DNA of 64,000 bases, from contig NZ_CP100128.1 in assembly GCF_024207115.1 (NCBI RefSeq), forward strand, positions 4,898,001-4,962,000, given 5' to 3'. The notes under the pieces are model-generated. The model was not told where the DNA came from, did no database searches, and saw only the letters and a program-made list of their open reading frames with translations. The number at the start of each line of letters is the position of its first letter. Within the stretch, counting starts at the first letter, position 1. Position numbers and translations under genes: made by a program. Source of the stretch: Chromobacterium sp. IIBBL 290-4. Its GTDB lineage: Bacteria; Pseudomonadota; Gammaproteobacteria; Burkholderiales; Chromobacteriaceae. Below, in pieces: positions 1-8,733 of the stretch.

Positions 1-501
1 CAGGAAAGCCAGGCCCGGGCTGGAGGTGGCCGGATTTTCCACCACCAGCAGATTCTTGTAGGCCGGCTGCGTCAAGTCGCTCAAGGTTTTGGGCAGCGGC
101 AGCTTGTTCTTGGCGAACCAGGCCTTGTCGTAGTTCAAGGCCACATAGCCATAGTCGATGGCGGCCGCGCCGGGCAGGCTCACCTTGCCGCGCTTGGCCA
201 GTTCCGCCGGCAAAGGCGCCAGCGCGCCGGCCTGCTCGGCCTTGCCGATCAGACTGTTGTCGATGCCGAACACCACGTCGGCGATGGGATTGGACTTGGT
301 CAGAATCAGCTTGTTGACCATCTCGCCGGCGTCGCCGGCCTTGATGATGGATACCTTGGCGCCGGTCTGCTTTTCGAAAGCGGCCAACTGCTGCTTATCA
401 AGGCTGAAGGAGCTATGCGCCAATACGCGCAGTTCGGCGGCCTGGGCGGACAAGCCCGCCAGGCTCAGGGCGAGGACAACAAGCTTGGATTGCAACTTCA
501 T
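1..501 (-). CDS. thiB: thiamine ABC transporter substrate-binding protein, N-terminal part (runs off the window)
   Basis: Periplasmic thiamine/TPP-binding protein that feeds a ThiPQ importer. The reverse strand opens with ATG at 501 after a GGAGAATT Shine-Dalgarno stretch. It begins MKLQSKLVVLALSLAGLSAQ, a clear signal peptide, then AELRVLAHSSF, typical of the ThiB/Fe(III)-type binding-protein fold, and later AAIDYGYVALNYDKAWF, a well-conserved ThiB segment. 167 codons are visible; the C-terminal half and presumably thiP and thiQ lie to the left of the window. The TPP riboswitch directly upstream supports the thiamine assignment independently of the protein. I see no frame disruption. Other iron or sulfate binding proteins share the fold, but the riboswitch makes them unlikely. 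Confidence 0.9.
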   Translation of the reverse strand, partial: MKLQSKLVVLALSLAGLSAQAAELRVLAHSSFSLDKQQLAAFEKQTGAKVSIIKAGDAGEMVNKLILTKSNPIADVVFGIDNSLIGKAEQAGALAPLPAELAKRGKVSLPGAAAIDYGYVALNYDKAWFAKNKLPLPKTLSDLTQPAYKNLLVVENPATSSPGLAFL

Positions 502-562
502 GGAATTCTCCGTGCGAAAACGACGGAGCAAGCGGGCCAGGCGGGACGCATTCCCGCGCATC

Positions 563-642
563 ACGCTCCCTCCGCTGGCATGACCCAGATCAGGTTCTCA
601 GGGTGTCTCTCAGCCCGCATGGCGGGCACCCCCGGCGACAGT
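563..642 (-). promoter_or_regulatory. TPP (THI-box) riboswitch upstream of thiB
   Basis: Read on the reverse strand this leader contains the hallmark segments of the thiamine pyrophosphate aptamer in order: GGGGGTGCC, GGGCTGAGA, then GAACCTGATCTGGGTCATGC and GCGGAGGGA. These are the conserved P3/J3-2/P4-P5 core sequences. The aptamer ends about 60 bases before the thiB start. A GCGGGA/TCCCGC inverted repeat at 541-556 lies between aptamer and start codon and could be part of the expression platform. High TPP should therefore shut down thiamine uptake. Confidence 0.95.
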
Positions 643-883
643 CCGCCAGTATAGCCGACCTGATGTCTTTCCGGCACCCATCTCAGGCAGCGTGAACAGC
701 GTAGCCACTCGTTCAGCTCCAAAATTTCCTGGACCCAGCACTTGAAGATGTCTGGCGCCGGCTCAAGATAAATGCTGAAAGCATTAATTCGCAGCCAGGC
801 TTCATGCCTTCCACTTATCGAATGGATAAAACGCATGCCGACACCTGCCCCAAACGCCATATCCGTGAAAATGCGATGATCGA
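643..883. other. intergenic stretch, no gene recognised
   Basis: About 240 bases between the riboswitch and the small membrane ORF. It must hold the promoter for the thiB transcript, reading left. An ORF on the reverse strand runs through it into the riboswitch but its C-terminal half is riboswitch sequence, so I do not call it. Confidence 0.5.
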
Positions 884-1159
884 ATGACTGAGAAATTCAT
901 TTCCGCGATTCAACGAATCCGCTTCTCCTTTATGCAGCTCCGCTGGAGAAAGGCGCTGATCGGCTTGGCAACTGCCATGCTCTTTCTGATGCTATTGTCC
1001 CCGGAGCTTGCTTTCTTTAGTTTTTTACTGGATGCAGTCGTGATCGACGCCATCCTGATCTTCGCCGGGTTTCAGCTGGCTCACTATTGGGCATATGTCA
1101 AATATGTCTTCGGTCAAATATCCCAAACCCTCCGCGCCACAATCAAAGAAAAGCAATAG
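884..1159 (+). CDS. small putative membrane protein, unrecognised
   Basis: A 91-residue ORF beginning MTEKFISAIQRIRFSFMQLR. Residues about 24-45 (ALIGLATAMLFLMLLSPELA) and 47-66 (FFSFLLDAVVIDAILIFAGF) are strongly hydrophobic, so two membrane-spanning helices with basic ends are likely. I do not recognise a family. The region is richer in AT than its neighbours and the Shine-Dalgarno is weak, so either a recently acquired small gene or a chance ORF is possible. No operon partner: it stands alone between thiB (opposite strand) and the DUF1800 gene. Confidence 0.45.
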   Translation: MTEKFISAIQRIRFSFMQLRWRKALIGLATAMLFLMLLSPELAFFSFLLDAVVIDAILIFAGFQLAHYWAYVKYVFGQISQTLRATIKEKQ

Positions 1160-1330
1160 CACGAGCAAAGCCAACCCCCTTGATGACATTCAAATCCCAG
1201 TCGACTCGCGGCCAAAAGCCTTTGCCTTGATGCCATAAACATTCCCTCACAGTTTCCGCCCCGCCTTCACATCCAACTAAAAATAGGCCGCTAAGCTGAC
1301 ATGGCTACGCTTGGACCCGGACTCTCCGCC

Positions 1331-2776
1331 ATGCTCAAAAAAATATTCCTCGCTTCCGTGCTGTGCGCGCTGCCGCTGGCGGCGCTGGCCGACATCGGCG
1401 TCGACGGCGCGCGCCATCTGCTGCTCCGCACCGGTTTCGGCGCCAATCCGGCGCAGATCGCCGCCTTAGCGCCGCTTAGCCGCGAGGCGGCGGTGGACAA
1501 GATTCTGGCCGGCGTCCGCACCCAGGCCGTCACGCCGCCGCCCGGCTGGGCCAATGACCCCTTTGAACGCCCCGGCCAGCCCGGCCTGAGCGAAGATCAG
1601 AAAAAAGCGCTGCAGCAGGAACGCAACCAGCACGCAGTAGAGCTGCGCAGCTGGTGGCTGACCGAGATGCGCGACACCCCTTCCCCGCTGACCGAGAAAA
1701 TGACCCTGTTCTGGCACAACCATTTCGTGTCGGCGCTGGACAAGGTGAGATCGCCGCAAATGATGTATCAGCAGAATTTGCTGCTGCGCCATTACGCGCT
1801 GGGCAACTTTGGCCAGCTGTTGCACGCGGTGGCGCGGGATCCGGCGATGATGCGCTATCTCGACACCGCCAATAACCGCAAGGAACAGCCGAACGAGAAC
1901 TTCGCCCGCGAAGTGATGGAGCTGTTCACGCTGGGCGAAGGCCATTACAGCGAGCAGGACATCCGCGAGGCGGCGCGCGCCTTCACCGGCTGGGGCCTGG
2001 ATCATGACGACCAATTCATCGTCCGCCCGCGGCTGCGCGACAGCGGCGAAAAAGTGATTTTCGGCCAACGCGGCAATTTCGATGGCGACGACGTGATCGA
2101 ACTGTTGCTGCAGCAGCCGCAAACATCGGTGTTCATCACCAATAAACTGTGGCGCAACTTCGTGTCGCCGACGCCGGACCCGGCCGCGGCGGCCAAGCTG
2201 GCCAATGACTTCCGCCATAACCACTACCAGCTCAAGCCGCTGATGCGCGCGCTGCTGCTCAGCCCGCAGTTCTGGCGCAGCCAGGGCCAATTGGTGAAGT
2301 CGCCGGTGGAGCTGACCATAGGCACGCTGGTGACCTTCGACCTGACGCCGCCGGATTGGCGCGTCATCGCCGGCCTGAACCGCCAACTGGGCCAGGACGT
2401 GTTCGCCCCGCCCAATGTCAAAGGCTGGCCCGGCGGCGAGGCCTGGATCAACAGCGCCACCCTGCTCACCCGCAAGCAGTTTCTGGATCGCATCGCGCAT
2501 GATGCCGCGCCGGCGCGCGATGCCTTCGCCCAAGCGGACGGCAGCATGAACGAAATGGCCGGCCGCGAGGCGCGCATCAACCGCTTTGTTGCCAAAGGCG
2601 TGGCGTCGATGAAGCTGCAACCGGATGAGTGGGCGGCGATTTACGACGCCCGCCGCGCCGGCGACGCCGCCCGGCTGCTGCTGGCCGTGCCGCCGGCCAA
2701 CCCGCTGCCGCCGGATGCCAGCGGCGCCAAAGCCATCGCCCAGTTGCTGCTGGACCCGGCCTATCAGGTGGAATGA
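1331..2776 (+). CDS. DUF1800 family exported protein
   Basis: Secreted protein of the DUF1800 family, function unknown. I start at the ATG at 1331 rather than 1301 because MLKKIFLASVLCALPLAALA is a textbook signal peptide that the longer version would bury. The mature protein opens with DGARHLLLRTGFGANP, the family signature, and contains TEKMTLFWHNHF and NENFAREVMELFTLGEGHYSEQDI, both standard DUF1800 segments. About 481 residues, normal for the family. It is followed after 10 bases by a DUF1501 gene. The pair is found together in many bacteria and is thought to work together outside the cytoplasm, but no reaction is established. Confidence 0.9.
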   Translation: MLKKIFLASVLCALPLAALADIGVDGARHLLLRTGFGANPAQIAALAPLSREAAVDKILAGVRTQAVTPPPGWANDPFERPGQPGLSEDQKKALQQERNQHAVELRSWWLTEMRDTPSPLTEKMTLFWHNHFVSALDKVRSPQMMYQQNLLLRHYALGNFGQLLHAVARDPAMMRYLDTANNRKEQPNENFAREVMELFTLGEGHYSEQDIREAARAFTGWGLDHDDQFIVRPRLRDSGEKVIFGQRGNFDGDDVIELLLQQPQTSVFITNKLWRNFVSPTPDPAAAAKLANDFRHNHYQLKPLMRALLLSPQFWRSQGQLVKSPVELTIGTLVTFDLTPPDWRVIAGLNRQLGQDVFAPPNVKGWPGGEAWINSATLLTRKQFLDRIAHDAAPARDAFAQADGSMNEMAGREARINRFVAKGVASMKLQPDEWAAIYDARRAGDAARLLLAVPPANPLPPDASGAKAIAQLLLDPAYQVE

Positions 2777-2786
2777 GGAGCCTGCC

Positions 2787-3965
2787 ATGTTCAAACGACG
2801 CGAATTCCTGAAGGCCGCCGGCGCGGGATTGATGATGTCCATACTGCCCAATCTGTCCTGGGCGCTGGCGCCGGCCGGTTACAAGCGGCTATTGGTGCTG
2901 GTGGAGCTGAAGGGCGGCAATGACGGCCTCAACACCGTGGTGCCTTACGCCAGCGCCGACTACTACCGGCTTCGCCCCGGCATCGCCATCGCCCGCGAGC
3001 AGGTTTTGCAGATCAACGGCGAAATCGGCCTGCATCCCTCGCTCGCCCCGCTGATGCCGCTGTGGCAAGACAAACAGCTGGCGCTGCTGCAGGGCGTGGG
3101 CTATCCCGACCCCAATCTGTCGCACTTCCGCTCCATCGAAATCTGGGACACCGCCTCGGCCAGCCAGCAATTTTTGACCGAAGGCTGGCTGACGCGGCTG
3201 TTCCGCGAGCAGCCCACGCCCAAGAACTTCGCCGCCGACGGCGTGGTGCTGTCCAGCCAGGTGCTGGGCCCGCTGGACGGCGGCGCCCGCGCCGTGGTGC
3301 TGTCCAATCCGCAGGACTTCGCCCGCCAGGCCAAACTGGTGGCCGACCAACAGCCCGGCCACGCAGGCTCGGCGCTGGAGCATATCCTGAAAGTGGAAGG
3401 CGACATCCGCCAGGCCGCCGCCAGCCTGGCGCCCTTGCCGCGCACCGCGCCCAGCGAAGCGCCGACAGCGGGGCCCAAGCCCAATGGCGGCTTCGGCAAT
3501 GCGGTGCGCACCTTGACCGACACCCTGGCCCGCGGCGTGGACATCGCGGTGGCCCGCATCACCCTCACCGGCTTCGATACCCACGGCAACCAGCAACCGG
3601 TGCAGGCGCGGCTGCTGGCGGAATTGGCGGATGGCTTGGCGCAGCTGAGGAGCGAGATGACACGGCTGGGCCGCTGGGACGATACCTTGGTGCTGAGTTA
3701 TGCCGAATTCGGCCGCCGCCCGCGGGAGAACGGCAACCGCGGCACCGATCACGGCACCGCCAATGTCCATTTCGCGCTGGGCGGCCGCGTCAACGGCGGA
3801 CTCTTTGGCCAAACGCCGCAATTGGCCGGCGTCAGCGAGGGCAATCTGCAACATGCGATCGATTTTCGCCAGCTTTACGCCACGGCGATGGAGAGCTGGT
3901 GGGGCAAGGACAGCCGCAATGTGCTGGGCGGACGCTTCGCCGCCTTGCCTCTGCTGCGCGGCTGA
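2787..3965 (+). CDS. DUF1501 family Tat-exported protein
   Basis: The ATG at 2787 follows GAGGAGCC, a good ribosome site, and begins MFKRREFLKAAGAGLMMS with a twin-arginine motif, so export is probably by Tat. The body shows LLVLVELKGGNDGLNTVVPY and later GTDHGTANVHFALGGRVNGG, typical of DUF1501, a family in the alkaline phosphatase-like superfamily with sulfatase-like members. 392 residues, full length. It overlaps nothing and lies 10 bases after the DUF1800 gene, so the two form one operon. It converges on the solute-binding-protein gene with a gap of only 3 bases. Enzymatic activity is not known. Confidence 0.9.
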   Translation: MFKRREFLKAAGAGLMMSILPNLSWALAPAGYKRLLVLVELKGGNDGLNTVVPYASADYYRLRPGIAIAREQVLQINGEIGLHPSLAPLMPLWQDKQLALLQGVGYPDPNLSHFRSIEIWDTASASQQFLTEGWLTRLFREQPTPKNFAADGVVLSSQVLGPLDGGARAVVLSNPQDFARQAKLVADQQPGHAGSALEHILKVEGDIRQAAASLAPLPRTAPSEAPTAGPKPNGGFGNAVRTLTDTLARGVDIAVARITLTGFDTHGNQQPVQARLLAELADGLAQLRSEMTRLGRWDDTLVLSYAEFGRRPRENGNRGTDHGTANVHFALGGRVNGGLFGQTPQLAGVSEGNLQHAIDFRQLYATAMESWWGKDSRNVLGGRFAALPLLRG

Positions 3966-3968
3966 AGC

Positions 3969-4754
3969 TCAGGGATCGGGATAAGCCATGGAGAAATGGC
4001 TGCGGTAGAGCTTGTCCACCGTGCCATCCCGCTTCATCCGCAGCAATTGCGCGGAAAAAGCCCCGCACAGCGCTGGCGACACGCTGCTCTTGCTGAAAAC
4101 ATAAAAAGCGCCTCCCACCCGCCATACCGGCGGCAGCGCCACGATCGCCGGTTGCTGCGGCAAGCGGGCCAACTCATTCGGCACGGTATCCATGGTAGCC
4201 AGCAACAGGTCTACCCTCCCGAGTTGCAGCTTGCGCAGTCCGCTTTCCAAGGTCTCGCCAGTATCGATGCGCACCGAGGGCGGCGGTTTTTTCAGCCAGC
4301 CGTCCACTCTCTCGCCATAGCTGTCTCCGCGCATCACGCCCAGCCGGAGCAAGCCCACGCGGCCCAGGTCCTCCAGCTTGGACACCGGCCACTGCGCCTG
4401 ATGATCGCGCCTGACCCACAGCCGCACCAGCGAGATGCTGTAGCCCGGCACAAAACAGGCGTACGCCTCCCGCTCCTTCGTTCTCAGCGCCTGCATCGCG
4501 ACATCCAGCGTGCCCAGCCGCAGCTCCTGCAACGTGCGCGACCAGGGCATTCGGCGATAGCTCAGGCGGCAGCCCATATTCGCGGCCGCCTTGCTCAGCA
4601 GCTCCACCGAGTAGCCCGCGGGCCGGCCATCCCGTCCCAAGTAATGATACGGCGGCCGCTCCTCCCACCCCACGCTCAAGGGGAGGGGACAGCGCTCAGC
4701 CCAAGCCGGCGCGGCGATCAGCATCAGCGCCAAAGCTGTCCGATATTCGATCAA
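3969..4754 (-). CDS. periplasmic substrate-binding protein (SBP_bac_3 type)
   Basis: 261 residues with a signal peptide MIEYRTALALMLIAAPAWA. The mature part has WEERPPYHYLGRDGRPAGYSVELL and later RLGVMRGDSYGERVDGW, the pattern of family 3 solute-binding proteins that usually recognise amino acids. No permease or ATPase gene is adjacent, so it may be an orphan binding protein or a signalling receptor rather than part of a local transporter. Six or more cysteines are unusual for the family. The ligand cannot be read from the sequence. Confidence 0.8.
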   Translation of the reverse strand: MIEYRTALALMLIAAPAWAERCPLPLSVGWEERPPYHYLGRDGRPAGYSVELLSKAAANMGCRLSYRRMPWSRTLQELRLGTLDVAMQALRTKEREAYACFVPGYSISLVRLWVRRDHQAQWPVSKLEDLGRVGLLRLGVMRGDSYGERVDGWLKKPPPSVRIDTGETLESGLRKLQLGRVDLLLATMDTVPNELARLPQQPAIVALPPVWRVGGAFYVFSKSSVSPALCGAFSAQLLRMKRDGTVDKLYRSHFSMAYPDP

Positions 4755-4876
4755 GATCGCCTCCTTGCGAAAAAACGCTTATCCGGCATGCGGATCAAGT
4801 CTTCCCTACAATGTAGGATAGAATCTCATGCTGTCAGCTTGGCCTCCATCGACAACACCCAGAGCAAACACACTCA

Positions 4877-5707
4877 ATGGCTTCAACCAATAACACCAAG
4901 GGCAACGGCCACCCGGCGCCCGCCGAAGAACTGCCGCTGCCGCCGCCGGAGACCGAGACTTCGCTGGCCAACCAGGCCATCATGCTGGGCGAAACCATCC
5001 TGACCATCCAGGCCGGCGGCACGCCGGTTTACGGCATTCTGCAACGCAGCCGGGCCATGACCAGCCAATCGGACTATTTCAGGCTGCAATTCCGCGGCTA
5101 CGCCAAGGCCGAAGGCCAGCACTGGGTCATGCTCGATGGCGACGACAGCCGTTTCCACGCAGTCTACAACCTGGCCTGGGTGAGAGTGGACAGGCCCAGC
5201 AAAACCGTCACCTTCGGCCCCAAGGGCGGCATCCAGTGCAGCCCCGGCATGACAGGCAGCGGCCTGGACACCTATTTGTTCGCCAATGTGATCAACTGGG
5301 CCAAGGGGGTCTGCCCGGAATACGCCATCTCCCCGGGCATGGTCTCCATCGGCCAGCCGCCCACCGAAGACGAGAGAGTGCAGAAACATGCCTTCTACGC
5401 CGGGCAGGCTTTCCAGTTCGAATGGCAGGATCCGGCGCAACGCACCGGGCTCTATTTCAAGGACAAGGTCAGCAAGCTGCTTGGGGTCTGGAACAAGGAC
5501 TCGGTCAAGGAATTCGGCGGCGAGGACATGCTGAAGACGCTATCCGGCCTGGATGAAAGCCGGGCGGAGCTGCAGGCGCAGATGGAGCGGCTGGAGAATG
5601 CCCATGAAAGCATGAGCCGGGCGCTGCAAAAAGAAAAAAGCACCTCGCAGATCCTGACCGGGGTGCTGATTCTCGTCGCCCTGATTGCCATCTGGGCAGT
5701 CATTTAA
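4877..5707 (+). CDS. unrecognised protein with coiled coil and C-terminal membrane anchor
   Basis: 276 residues. The N-terminus is proline- and acid-rich (ELPLPPPETETSLANQAIM), the middle contains repeated glycine-aromatic stretches such as LDGDDSRFHAVYNLAWVRVD, and residues about 222-255 (LDESRAELQAQMERLENAHE) are heptad-like and probably coiled coil. The last 20 residues, ILTGVLILVALIAIWAVI, form one membrane helix that ends at the stop codon. That is a tail-anchored topology with the body in the cytoplasm. I know no family for it. Codon use is like its neighbours. It converges on the MarR gene with a 3-base gap. Confidence 0.75.
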   Translation: MASTNNTKGNGHPAPAEELPLPPPETETSLANQAIMLGETILTIQAGGTPVYGILQRSRAMTSQSDYFRLQFRGYAKAEGQHWVMLDGDDSRFHAVYNLAWVRVDRPSKTVTFGPKGGIQCSPGMTGSGLDTYLFANVINWAKGVCPEYAISPGMVSIGQPPTEDERVQKHAFYAGQAFQFEWQDPAQRTGLYFKDKVSKLLGVWNKDSVKEFGGEDMLKTLSGLDESRAELQAQMERLENAHESMSRALQKEKSTSQILTGVLILVALIAIWAVI

Positions 5708-5710
5708 GCT

Positions 5711-6223
5711 TCAAAAAGACGCGCCCGCCCGCGCGGCCTGCTCGTAAATCCCCGCCAGGCTGCGCATCAACTGGGCCAGTTCGCCGATAGCCGGATTGGC
5801 TACGCCGCCATCGCTAAGCGTAGCCATCAGGCATTGCTCGCGCACTTGGCGATAACGCTCGCACAGTTCCCTCCCCCGCTCGGTCGTGGCGAACAGCACC
5901 TCCTTGCCCCGCTTCTCGCTTTTGACATAGCCCGTCTTCACCAGCTTTTTCAGGGCGTAAGACACCACATGGGTATCTTCCATATTCAGCACGAAGCAGA
6001 TATCGGCCAGTTTCTTCTGCCGCCCGCGGTGATTGACATGGTGGACCAGCAGCACTTCGGTCGGCGTCATATCCTTCTCGCCCGCGGCGGCCATGCACCT
6101 CACCATCCAGCGATGGAAGGCGTTGTTGACCACAGTCAGGCTGAATTCGAACTCCGACAATTCGGGACTACGCTCGGACACCAAATGCTGCGATGAGACT
6201 ATCCTAGGTAAAGCATTTGTCAT
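5711..6223 (-). CDS. MarR-type winged-helix transcription regulator
   Basis: 170 residues. The segment MTPTEVLLVHHVNHRGRQKKLADICFVLNMEDTHVVSYALKKLVKTGYV is a winged helix with the recognition helix around VVSYALKKL, followed by the wing KRGKEVLFATTERGREL. This matches the predicted MarR subgroup of COG5631. The gene diverges from the pyroglutamate operon, with 137 AT-rich bases between them that hold both promoters. Control of that operon is therefore the simplest guess, but I see no confirmed operator. The ligand is unknown. Confidence 0.85.
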   Translation of the reverse strand: MTNALPRIVSSQHLVSERSPELSEFEFSLTVVNNAFHRWMVRCMAAAGEKDMTPTEVLLVHHVNHRGRQKKLADICFVLNMEDTHVVSYALKKLVKTGYVKSEKRGKEVLFATTERGRELCERYRQVREQCLMATLSDGGVANPAIGELAQLMRSLAGIYEQAARAGASF

Positions 6224-6360
6224 TTTCGCACTCCCTCGTCACAATGCCCTATCGTTGCCGCTACAATGACAAATTGACGAGAATTTATATAGTATGTATC
6301 GGCACAAGCAAATAACCATCAAGCATAAAGATATCGCATAGATATTGCCACCCCAATTTC

Positions 6361-7032
6361 ATGAGCAACTCCTCACTATCGCTATATTGGCTCAGCACCC
6401 AGGTGCTGATATTGGAAGCGCCGCCGCCCCACGGCCTGCGCTGCCAGCAAATGATCTGGCGATTAGCCGAAGTCCTGAGAGGGCAAGCCTGGCTGCGCGA
6501 GATCGTGCCTGGCATGAACAACCTGACCCTGGAGCTGAGCCCCGACTCTCCGCCCCCATCCCGCCTAGCGGCCAGACTGCAAGACATCTGGAGCCGTTGC
6601 GAACAAGAAACGAACCATAGCCGCGGTCGCGAGATCGATATTCCCGTGCGCTATGGCGGCCGCCACGGCCCTGATTTGGACACGGTGGCCCGGCATTGCG
6701 GCCTCAGCCCCGACCAGGTCATCGAGAGACACAGCGCGGCGGCTTACATCGTGTACTTTTTAGGTTTCCAGCCTGGATTCGCCTACCTGGGCGGACTCGA
6801 CCCCTTGCTGGCCACGCCCAGGCGCGACTCGCCGCGGCTGCGCGTGCCGGCCGGCTCCGTCGCCATAGGCGGCGGCCAGACCGGCGTTTACCCGGCCGAC
6901 TCCCCCGGCGGCTGGCAAATCATAGGCCATACCTCCGTTTCTCTGTTCGACCCCAGGAACAGCGGTTCTCCCAGCCTGCTCTTGCCTGGCGACACGGTGC
7001 GCTTTGTGCCGCAGAAAGGCCGCGCATGCTAG
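6361..7032 (+). CDS. pxpB: 5-oxoprolinase subunit B
   Basis: One of three subunits of the bacterial ATP-dependent 5-oxoprolinase that opens 5-oxoproline to glutamate. 223 residues of the KipI family. The diagnostic stretch is AYIVYFLGFQPGFAYLGGLD, followed by TPRRDSPRLRVPAGSVAIGG and PGGWQIIGHT. Its stop overlaps the pxpC start by 7 bases, as is usual for this operon. The ATG at 6361 has only a weak ribosome site but the next methionines lie inside the conserved N-terminal domain. Confidence 0.93.
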   Translation: MSNSSLSLYWLSTQVLILEAPPPHGLRCQQMIWRLAEVLRGQAWLREIVPGMNNLTLELSPDSPPPSRLAARLQDIWSRCEQETNHSRGREIDIPVRYGGRHGPDLDTVARHCGLSPDQVIERHSAAAYIVYFLGFQPGFAYLGGLDPLLATPRRDSPRLRVPAGSVAIGGGQTGVYPADSPGGWQIIGHTSVSLFDPRNSGSPSLLLPGDTVRFVPQKGRAC

Positions 7033-7952
7033 ACATCATCAAAGCCGGCCCGCAAACCACGGTTCAGGATCTAGGACGCTTCGGCGCGCGCCATCTTGGC
7101 ATTTGCCGTTGCGGCGCGATGGACGCGCTGTCCCTGCGGCTGGCCAATCGGCTGGTCGGCAATTCAGCCGGCGCCGCCGCGCTGGAAATCACCCTGCCCC
7201 CGGCCAGCTTCCGGCTGAGGCGCGACGGCATGCTGGCCTTGACCGGGGCCGACTGCCAGGCCACGCTGGACGACCAGCCGCTCTGGCCGGGCTGGAGAGT
7301 GCGTTTTAACGCCGGCCAAATATTGAAACTGTCGGCGCCGCGCGTCGGCATGCGCGCCTATCTGGCGATAGACGGCGGCTTCGCCATACCGGAAGCGCTG
7401 GGCTCAGCCAGCACCGATCTGCAAGCCGGGTTCGGCGGCTGGGAAGGCCGCGCGCTGAAGGACGGCGATAGCTTGCCTTTGCGCCCGCCCTTGCCGCCGC
7501 GCCGTAAGATAGGCATTTGGCAGCCCCCCGCCTCCGGCCCCATCCGCGTGGTGCCCGGGCCTGAGTTCTCGCGCCTGCCCGCTCAGCAGCAGGAGCGCTT
7601 TTGGCGCTCGCCCTGGCTGATCACGCCCAACAGCAACCGGATGGGCTATCGCTTGTCTGGCCCAGCGCTGCAACTGGCGGGCGGCGGCGACATGCCCTCC
7701 CACGGCGTGCTGCCCGGGCTGATACAACTGCCGCCGGACGGCCAACCCATCGCGCTGATGGCGGATGCCCAGGCGACCGGCGGCTACCCCCGCCTCGGCA
7801 TGGTCATCGCCGCCGATCTCTGGCGGCTAGGCCAAGCCAGGCTGGGCAGCGCCTTGCATTTCCAGGCGGTGGATGCCCGCGCCGAAACCGCCGCCGCGCA
7901 AACCCTGCAACGGTATCTGGACCGGATAGAAAGGCTGCTCGATGAAAATTGA
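7026..7952 (+). CDS. pxpC: 5-oxoprolinase subunit C
   Basis: KipA-family subunit of 5-oxoprolinase. The ATG at 7026 lies inside the end of pxpB. It begins [20 protein letters not shown], the family's signature N-terminus, and later has [11 protein letters not shown] and [12 protein letters not shown], also typical. 308 residues, normal length. The 3' end overlaps pxpA by 11 bases, so the three subunits are translationally coupled. Confidence 0.94.
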   Translation: MLDIIKAGPQTTVQDLGRFGARHLGICRCGAMDALSLRLANRLVGNSAGAAALEITLPPASFRLRRDGMLALTGADCQATLDDQPLWPGWRVRFNAGQILKLSAPRVGMRAYLAIDGGFAIPEALGSASTDLQAGFGGWEGRALKDGDSLPLRPPLPPRRKIGIWQPPASGPIRVVPGPEFSRLPAQQQERFWRSPWLITPNSNRMGYRLSGPALQLAGGGDMPSHGVLPGLIQLPPDGQPIALMADAQATGGYPRLGMVIAADLWRLGQARLGSALHFQAVDARAETAAAQTLQRYLDRIERLLDEN

Positions 7953-8679
7953 TCTCAACGCCGACCTGGGCGAAGGCTGCTGCAGCGATGCCGAGCTGCT
8001 GGCCCTGGTCAGCTCCGCCAACATCGCCTGCGGCTGGCACGCCGGCGACGCGCCGACCATGCGCCAGGCCGTCCGACAGGCGCTGGCCAACGGCGTCGCC
8101 ATCGGCGCCCATCCCAGCTTTCCCGACCGCGAGCATTTTGGCCGCCGCGAAATGGCATTGCCCTTGGAGGACGTTCGCGCCGGCATGCTGTACCAGCTAG
8201 GCGCGCTGGACGCCATTGTCCGCGCCGAAGGCGGACAGCTGCGCCACGTCAAACCGCACGGCGCGCTGTACAACCAGGCGGCCCGCGAACCCGCGCTGGC
8301 GGCTTGCCTGGCGCAAGCCATCCGCGACTTCAATCCCGGGCTGCGCGTCGTAGGCCTCGCCGGCAGCTTGTTCATTGAGGCCTGCCGCGCAGAAGGCCTG
8401 GCCGTCTGGCGGGAAGCCTTCGCCGATCGCGGCTACCGCGCCGACGGCAGCCTGGTGCCGCGCGGCCAGCCGGGCGACTTGCTGACATCGGAAGACACCG
8501 TGCTGAGCCAGGTCGGCGACATGGTCCAAAACCAGCGCGTGCTGTCCATCGAGGGCCGAAGCGTGCCTTTGCGCGCCCAAACCCTCTGCCTGCATGGCGA
8601 CGGCCCCCACGCCTTGGCCTTCGCCCGCAGGCTGCGGCAATACCTGGAGTCGCTTGGCGTGGAAATAAGCGCGGAATAA
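7942..8679 (+). CDS. pxpA: 5-oxoprolinase subunit A
   Basis: LamB/YcsF-family subunit of 5-oxoprolinase, a TIM-barrel-like polysaccharide-deacetylase relative. It starts [20 protein letters not shown] and continues [17 protein letters not shown] and [17 protein letters not shown], all strongly conserved in the family. [10 protein letters not shown] carries a conserved histidine. 245 residues, full length. It follows pxpC with an overlap and is 54 bases before the DUF969 gene. Confidence 0.95.
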   Translation: MKIDLNADLGEGCCSDAELLALVSSANIACGWHAGDAPTMRQAVRQALANGVAIGAHPSFPDREHFGRREMALPLEDVRAGMLYQLGALDAIVRAEGGQLRHVKPHGALYNQAAREPALAACLAQAIRDFNPGLRVVGLAGSLFIEACRAEGLAVWREAFADRGYRADGSLVPRGQPGDLLTSEDTVLSQVGDMVQNQRVLSIEGRSVPLRAQTLCLHGDGPHALAFARRLRQYLESLGVEISAE

Positions 8680-8733
8680 GCGCCCCATCCCGCCGACGAC
8701 ACAAAAGCGCGAATCGCCAAATAAAGAACAAAC

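Noticed and set aside
561..860. Reverse-strand ORF upstream of thiB
   Set aside because: Its second half translates the TPP riboswitch, so it cannot be a normal coding region.
1466..2851. Reverse-strand ORF of 461 codons
   Set aside because: Lies entirely antisense to the DUF1800 gene, rich in Arg/Gln/His, without motifs; a shadow of GC-rich codon use.
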